Shown one piece after another: positions 57,800-59,099 of a stretch of 59,099 nucleotides of DNA. This DNA comes from Branchiostoma floridae (taxonomy: Eukaryota; Chordata; Leptocardii; Amphioxiformes; Branchiostomatidae): the NCBI RefSeq assembly GCF_000003815.2, contig NC_049991.1:13309133-13368231 (forward strand). The letters are read 5' to 3'. A program made the translations under genes and the position numbers. A model generated the notes under the pieces. The model searched no databases, was not told where the DNA came from, and was given only the letters and a program-made list of their open reading frames with translations. Numbering within the stretch: position 1 is the first letter of the stretch; the number at the start of each line of letters is the position of its first letter.

Positions 57800-58985
57800 G
57801 TAAGTAAAGCATACTGGATCACAGGTCTTTACGTATGGTGTCAATTGCTCGTAAAATACGACTGTATTGATATGTGGTCGCTTCGTTCGCCCTCCCTCTT
57901 TTGAGGTAAAACACAGCAAGTAAATTTGATGAATGACACATCAGCGTGATCATTATTACTTTTGACAAAAAATAAGCACATACAGACGATATTTCATCAT
58001 ATCATTATCATACAATTTACTTTGTAGTGCACTTTCTATGTCATATAGAAGAGCTAATTTCTTCAGAATAGTAACTTGCTTGCCACAGGTAAAATTTGTA
58101 TCTGTCAGTTACTTACAGTGTTACAAATGGTAACAGGTCAACTCGCCCCAAGACTAACTCGCCCCAACTATTTATTACCGACTCGCCCCAAGTTACGGGG
58201 ACCGGGAATACAGGATAGCCCTTGCTTTTATACTGCTTTAACACACGTATATCCAAATTTTAGATATAACTTTAATGCTAACAAAATCTCGTCACTCTAA
58301 TTTTAACGTTCTCTTCGGTTTGACAATAAACGCCCGATCAACGCCGGGGCGCTAGCGCGCTGGCGGGTATATGTTGCATGTCGGCCCGGGGGTGTGCGCC
58401 GCGCGCCGCTCACTGTAATCTCAAGTATCTCAAATTAATACACATATTATGTTATGAAACTATGTTACATATGCTAAAATACTTCTGTTATATTTGTCAA
58501 TAAAGCTTGCCACTGTAGTGACGAAAGAGCCCTGCCAGTCCGGGCAAAAATTATCAAAAAATAAAGCGGGCGGGCCGACATGCCGACCGGGCCTGCCCGC
58601 AGATCCTGAGTTCGCCGCTCAATACCGAGCAAAAAAAGAAGTTTAGCGGCGAGGTTTTGTTAGCATATAAAGTAATATTTACAAGCAGAATATATGTGTA
58701 TTAAGACAGCATAAAAGCAAGGGCTATCCTGTATTCCCGGTCCCCCTAACTTGGGGCGAGTCGGTAGTAAATAGTTGGGGCGAGTTAGTCTTGGGGCGAG
58801 TCTAGAAATCGTTACAAATCTATCGTTACACATGTAAGGTTACAGCAAAGTTAAACTTAAAGAGATTTCACAGCTTGATTCATACAGGCATTGTACTATA
58901 AAGTATTAAATACTTGTACTATAAAGAACATTGACTTTGTTCCAGTCGTTTCCAGTGCCAGGGGGACGGAAGCGCCCGGGCAGAG
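57797..58985 (+). CDS. Start of an unidentified downstream gene (two exons visible)
   Basis: ATG at 57797-57799 is followed immediately by the strong donor gtaagt. The acceptor tttgttccag at 58936-58945 opens an exon 58946-58985 reading SFPVPGGRKRPGR and ending in a phase-1 donor gtaagc. The spliced start is MSFPVPGGRKRPGR, a basic, Gly/Pro-rich N-terminus. I do not recognise the product. The intron contains a 661-bp TIR element. The model rests on splice signals and ATG placement only. An alternative is that both exons are 5' UTR. Confidence 0.5.
57800..58945 (+). other. First intron of downstream gene
   Basis: 1.15 kb, of which 58141-58801 is a TIR element. The flanks are AT-rich with no other feature. 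Confidence 0.5.
58141..58801. mobile_element. TIR element (661 bp) with long arms and iterated actcgccccaa
   Basis: actcgccccaagactaactc begins a left arm of roughly 150 bases, inverted at about 58655-58801. Each arm carries three actcgccccaa motifs and a shared gaccgggaatacaggatagc block. The arms stay matched through ttgctttta and, less well, to gctaacaaaa. The centre is GC-rich (gcgctagcgcgctggcgggt). No transposase frame and no clear target duplication. Confidence 0.85.
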
Positions 58986-59099
58986 GTAAGCATTGATCTT
59001 AAACAATACATAACTTATCAATGGACAGTACCGCAATGCATTTCATTATAAATGTCATGTAGCTGCTTTGTAGCATAATGTCTTACTGATGATATGTCA

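Overview
The window is animal nuclear DNA. Coding exons are short, with GT/AG borders, and are separated by AT-rich introns of 0.2 to 13 kb. The introns carry small inverted-repeat transposons, tandem repeats and frequent acatgta/tacatgta words. Exon organisation, repeat style and protein divergence suggest an invertebrate deuterostome, most likely an amphioxus (Branchiostoma). That assignment is inferred from style and is not proven here.

Almost everything from base 1 to about 56.3 kb is one plus-strand gene: the single invertebrate orthologue of vertebrate CASKIN1/CASKIN2 (CASK-interacting scaffold protein). I could chain 24 exons with a continuous reading frame (5,098 nt; 1,698 residues in the window, then a TAG stop at 54820-54822). 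The order is ankyrin repeats (130-6958), an atypical SH3 domain (7338-8097), a Ser/Pro/Gly-rich linker (13778-16994) containing a DEVWLPRK motif like the vertebrate CASK-binding motif, two more linker exons (30396-30546, 43276-43370), tandem SAM domains (47363-49798), a long proline-rich low-complexity region (50383-54173, including one 2 kb exon), and the conserved acidic Caskin tail (54705-54822). Only the first roughly 47 residues are missing, upstream of base 1. The 3' UTR has polyadenylation signals at 55485 and 56260.

Two introns are very large (16995-30395 and 30547-43275). They separate the ankyrin/SH3/CASK-binding half from the SAM/proline half. They hold five-copy and seven-copy tandem arrays, TIR elements (one with an 8-bp hAT-type target duplication) and no convincing nested gene. 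Smaller introns hold further TIR elements, hairpins and a tRNA-like sequence.

Downstream of a 1.3 kb intergenic spacer, a second plus-strand gene begins near 57.7 kb. Its probable ATG is the last three bases of the first exon, and its second exon (58946-58985) encodes SFPVPGGRKRPGR. I do not recognise its product. Its first intron carries a 660-bp TIR element.

The most interesting signal is a duplicated 3' part of the CASK-binding exon at 17121-17183. All six differences from the parent are synonymous third-position changes, and both its possible borders are phase-compatible. It could act as a mutually exclusive mini-exon that would give a Caskin lacking the CASK-binding motif.
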